Part shown: piece after piece, positions 32,430-34,875 of the stretch | Layout of the letters: the number at the start of each line of letters is the position of its first letter | How positions within the stretch are numbered: the first letter of the stretch is position 1 | From: Actinomycetes bacterium | GTDB taxonomy: Bacteria; Actinomycetota; Acidimicrobiia; Acidimicrobiales; Acidimicrobiaceae | Direction: 5' to 3' | Length of the DNA: 34,875 nucleotides | Assembly: GCA_021833085.1 (NCBI GenBank) | Contig: JAKBGL010000002.1 | Coordinates: 1-34,875, forward strand | Notes under the pieces: generated by a model | What the model was told of the DNA's origin: nothing | The model's database searches: none | The model's input: the letters and a program-made list of their open reading frames with translations, nothing else | Position numbers and translations under genes: made by a program

Positions 32430-33530
32430 CTACTGTAGATCAGGTGGAATATCAAGTTTGTCGAGTTCCATCGTTACATCTTCGGCTGCCTTGCCCGATG
32501 AGAGCTTGAGAGATATGTAAGAGGCTACGCCAACTGGAATCGGAACCCAGAAGTTGAACAATCGCCACGTAATGACACCCAAGATGGCGATGCCTCTAGG
32601 GACCCCAAAGAACTGTACGAGAAGCAAGGTTGAAAACGCTTCAATTACTCCAAGGCCGGAAGGTGTGATCGGTATAACGGCCATTACGTTCGCTACACTA
32701 TAGGCTACCAGTAGGTAGTCGGGATTTACTACTTGCCCAAAAGCAGCCAGCATTACCCATAAGCTTGCGGCATCTAACAGCCAGTTTAAGGTTGCCCACA
32801 CGGCGGCCCTTTTAAGTAGCTTGGGATCGTCCCTTAAGCCAACCAGGCGCTGAGCGATGCGCTCAAACGATCTCGCGAGGTCTAAGCGACCCAACAGCGG
32901 CACGTGCTTTGTGACTCGTGAGAGTACTTCGAGGCCGTGCTTCCGCCCTTTTGTGAATAGGTACATCAGCGCTGCGACCAGAGCGATAAGGACTGCACCA
33001 AGGAGTGCCACGGTCAAGTAGAGTTCGTTAAATCCTGCAAACGGAATCGAAACGATCAGAGATATCCAAAGGAGCGCATTTAGAACCAGAGCGGAGCCGA
33101 TTCCTTGAGTAGCGATAGCGAAACCGGTGTCGGTGCCTGAGACTCCAGTAGCGTTCATGAGTCGGACCGAGAGTCCAGCGCCGGAGGCGGTACCTCCTGG
33201 GAGAACGTGTGAGACTGAGAGCGAAGCAAGGTCTATGCGCAAAATGTGCGAGTAGTTAGGTCTAGTTGAAGGAGGAAGAAGAGCTTGGGTGAGTTTCCCA
33301 TATGCTGAGAGCGAGGCGGCTTCGAGTACGATTCCAATCACGACAAGTAGGTAGTTGGCCTGAGTAATGAGAAGTAGTGATTTCCTAGCTCCGGCCAGCT
33401 CTGGAAGTACGACGTATTCTATTACGAGCAGAGCAATAAAACCTGACGCTCCTCTGATTGCGAACCTTCTTATTAGCTTCGCTGTTGAGCGTTGGGCACC
33501 TCGCAGCTCAGTTTTCTTTGGTGTCCGCAA
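32430..33530 (-). CDS. UPF0104/YbhN-type flippase-like integral membrane protein
   Basis: 366 aa with about eight hydrophobic helices and a basic N-terminus (M-R-T-P-K-K-T-E-L-R). Family signs of the lysylphosphatidylglycerol-synthetase membrane region (UPF0104): S-H-V-L-P-G-G-T-A-S-G-A-G-L-S near residue 112, the long middle loop with L-K-R-A-A-V-W-A-T-L-N-W-L-L-D-A-A, and the end I-P-I-T-P-S-G-L-G-V-I-E-A-F-S with W-R-L-F-N-F-W-V-P. There is no LysPG synthetase catalytic domain, so lipid movement rather than aminoacylation is likely. TTG start with AGAAGGG five bases upstream. It converges on ppx and is divergent from the next gene. Confidence 0.88.
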   Translation of the reverse strand: MRTPKKTELRGAQRSTAKLIRRFAIRGASGFIALLVIEYVVLPELAGARKSLLLITQANYLLVVIGIVLEAASLSAYGKLTQALLPPSTRPNYSHILRIDLASLSVSHVLPGGTASGAGLSVRLMNATGVSGTDTGFAIATQGIGSALVLNALLWISLIVSIPFAGFNELYLTVALLGAVLIALVAALMYLFTKGRKHGLEVLSRVTKHVPLLGRLDLARSFERIAQRLVGLRDDPKLLKRAAVWATLNWLLDAASLWVMLAAFGQVVNPDYLLVAYSVANVMAVIPITPSGLGVIEAFSTLLLVQFFGVPRGIAILGVITWRLFNFWVPIPVGVASYISLKLSSGKAAEDVTMELDKLDIPPDLQ

Positions 33531-33560
33531 CTTTACCCTTCTTATCTAAGATCATAGCTC

Positions 33561-33612
33561 AACACTTACTGTGTTTAGCACAGAGCGCATACGCTAAAGT
33601 TAGTCAAGTGTT
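33561..33612. promoter_or_regulatory. Nested inverted repeats between the UPF0104 and AI-2E-family genes
   Basis: In this 139-base divergent gap AACAC (33561-33565) pairs with GTGTT (33571-33575), and the overlapping CTGTG (33569-33573) pairs with CACAG (33579-33583), each with a five-base spacer. AACACTT (33561-33567) also recurs inverted as AAGTGTT at 33606-33612. Such clustered symmetry suggests an operator for a shared regulator. Short arms in a short region could arise by chance. Confidence 0.28.
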
Positions 33613-33669
33613 AGAAGATATCTCAGAGTATAGGCTATCAGGTAAAGCGGTGTAGGTTTAGGGAGAGTT

Positions 33670-34755
33670 GTGAGTTCAAACTCCAGTGATTGGAGCATCA
33701 AGAGGATCGTAATAGTTGAGATCACTACCCTAGCGGTAGTAGCTATCTCCGTGCTTCTTTGGTCTCTCAGACATCTTTTACTCGAGCTTTTAGTGTCTTT
33801 AGTCCTGGCGGTCGTCGCTGAGCCAGCGATACGACTTTTGATAAGAGCTAAGATGCGTCGCTCGATGTCAGTCGTAGTGGTTTTTATTCTTTTACTCACG
33901 TTGGTAGCGCTAACGCTTTTTGTTCTTAGTGTCCCGCTTTACCATGGGATCGTAACTGCCATTTTGAAGCTTCCAGAGCTTGTAAAAACCGTTGAATCTC
34001 GACGAGGTCAGCTAACAAACCTGCTTATAAAGTTGCATCTTGAGTCCTATCTACAGTCCTCATCGGTGCAGGTAACCCAGCTTATCTCATCGGCTGCTAA
34101 TCCGGCGTTTTTGGCTGCTAAAGGGTTGCTTTCTACTTTGATAAACCTAGTTGCAATCTTTATTCTTTCTGTATTCATATCCCTAGAGGGCCCCTTCATT
34201 GTAAGAGGCCTTTTGACGGTGATTCCGAGCGATAAGGTGCCGTTGGTCAAAAGGGCGATTATGGAGACCTCTAAAGGAGTGACTCGATACGTGCTAGGTA
34301 ACCTATTCACCTCGATAGTCGCTGGCGTTGTGGTCACTGCATCACTATCCATTCTTGGAGTCTCTTATGCGCCCCTTCTTGGACTGTGGGTCGGCTTAGT
34401 CGATCTATTGCCGCTGGTCGGAGGGTTGTTGGCGGGTATTCCTACCGTTCTTATTGCACTATTTCACTCGACTTCAGCCGGTATCATAATGCTAATTGTG
34501 TTCGTTGCTTATCAGCAGATAGAGAACCACGTGTTGAATCCGGTCGTGTTTTCACGTGCTGTAAGGCTGAATCCGTTTTGGATTTTATTTGCGATCTTGG
34601 TGGGAGATCAGTTAGCCCACTTAGAGGGTGCGCTACTAGCTATTCCAGTAGCTAGCGGCCTTCAGGTTGTAGGTAGGATCCTTTGGGAGGAACATACCCG
34701 AAACCTTACAAGAGGTGTGGATGCTAACGACTCCCGTGATGACGATGCGTCTTAA
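33670..34755 (+). CDS. AI-2E/PerM (UPF0118) family membrane protein
   Basis: 361 aa. Polytopic, with two hydrophobic helices early (about residues 18-55), a pair at about 65-90, an extracytoplasmic helical domain (about 95-150), and a C-terminal helix cluster. Family signs: F-I-L-S-V-F-I-S-L-E, R-Y-V-L-G-N-L-F-T-S-I-V-A-G-V, G-L-W-V-G-L-V-D-L-L-P-L-V-G-G-L-L-A-G-I-P, and Q-Q-I-E-N-H-V-L-N-P-V-V-F. Family members have been tied to autoinducer-2 export or Na+/H+ exchange; substrate here is unknown. GTG start with GGGAG seven or so bases upstream. Its end is a charged, Asp-rich tail. No luxS is in the window. Confidence 0.9.
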   Translation: MSSNSSDWSIKRIVIVEITTLAVVAISVLLWSLRHLLLELLVSLVLAVVAEPAIRLLIRAKMRRSMSVVVVFILLLTLVALTLFVLSVPLYHGIVTAILKLPELVKTVESRRGQLTNLLIKLHLESYLQSSSVQVTQLISSAANPAFLAAKGLLSTLINLVAIFILSVFISLEGPFIVRGLLTVIPSDKVPLVKRAIMETSKGVTRYVLGNLFTSIVAGVVVTASLSILGVSYAPLLGLWVGLVDLLPLVGGLLAGIPTVLIALFHSTSAGIIMLIVFVAYQQIENHVLNPVVFSRAVRLNPFWILFAILVGDQLAHLEGALLAIPVASGLQVVGRILWEEHTRNLTRGVDANDSRDDDAS

Positions 34756-34875
34756 ATCACGTCAGAACCTATTATAGGGTGCAGCTCGATGCAGTAGTTA
34801 GCAAGGAGTAGTTCCTTCTGGCTAAGCTGGAACGATACGGTAACTCGGTGTCAGGATGTCGGTAAAAGCGAACCG
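34756..34875. other. Terminal 120 bases without a supported gene
   Basis: No gene is supported after the AI-2E-family stop. A small stem AAGGA-gtagt-TCCTT lies near 34801-34815. An ATG at 34856 opens a frame running off the edge, but only six codons are visible, so nothing can be said about it. Confidence 0.3.

Noticed and set aside
33600..33899. 99-codon minus-strand frame over the start of the AI-2E-family gene
   Set aside because: Thr/Ser/Arg-rich shadow of a hydrophobic coding region on the other strand.

Overview
The window reads as a dense, mostly housekeeping stretch of an actinobacterial chromosome of roughly balanced GC (judged by eye). The block of DUF948-like gene, DUF6167-like gene, alaS, ruvX, mltG and aroE is a typical actinobacterial order. 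The balanced base composition, frequent TTG and GTG starts, a type IV pilus operon after aroE and queuosine genes suggest a deep-branching, lower-GC lineage. Class Acidimicrobiia is my guess from family knowledge, not something the sequence proves.

Layout on the plus strand: the 3' part of mmsA (1-690), then queA-tgt (queuosine tRNA modification) leading into yajC-secD-secF (Sec translocon accessory complex) and rel ((p)ppGpp synthetase/hydrolase). Next come two small membrane proteins, alaS, ruvX, mltG and aroE, nearly all abutting or overlapping. After a 142-base gap follow pilB-pilT-pilC, the motor and platform of a type IV pilus.

The order breaks at 18.7-21.0 kb. This accessory stretch holds AT-rich DNA with short repeats, a decayed IS630-family transposase fragment, and a minus-strand pair encoding an unrecognised secreted four-cysteine protein and a small basic membrane protein behind a near-consensus promoter. 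No pilin, pilM/N/O, prepilin peptidase or aroC/K/B genes follow pilC, so the usual rest of the pilus/shikimate cluster is absent here.

From 21.0 kb come prfC (RF3) and a PspA whose C-terminus appears to be a fused PspAA domain (both minus). Across a divergent promoter with a perfect inverted repeat lie rodA and a DUF151 nuclease-family gene (plus). A second SEDS-family gene (minus) is divergent from a polyphosphate operon: ppk1, a CYTH-domain protein with an unrecognised C-terminal domain, and ppx with a C-terminal HD domain. The window ends with a divergent pair, a UPF0104 flippase-like membrane protein (minus) and an AI-2E/PerM-family membrane protein (plus).

Best candidates for something new: the PspA-PspAA fusion, the CYTH-plus-unknown-domain protein inside the polyphosphate operon, and the orphan secreted/membrane pair beside the IS scar. 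I saw no CRISPR array, tRNA, rRNA, phage module or recognisable defence system.
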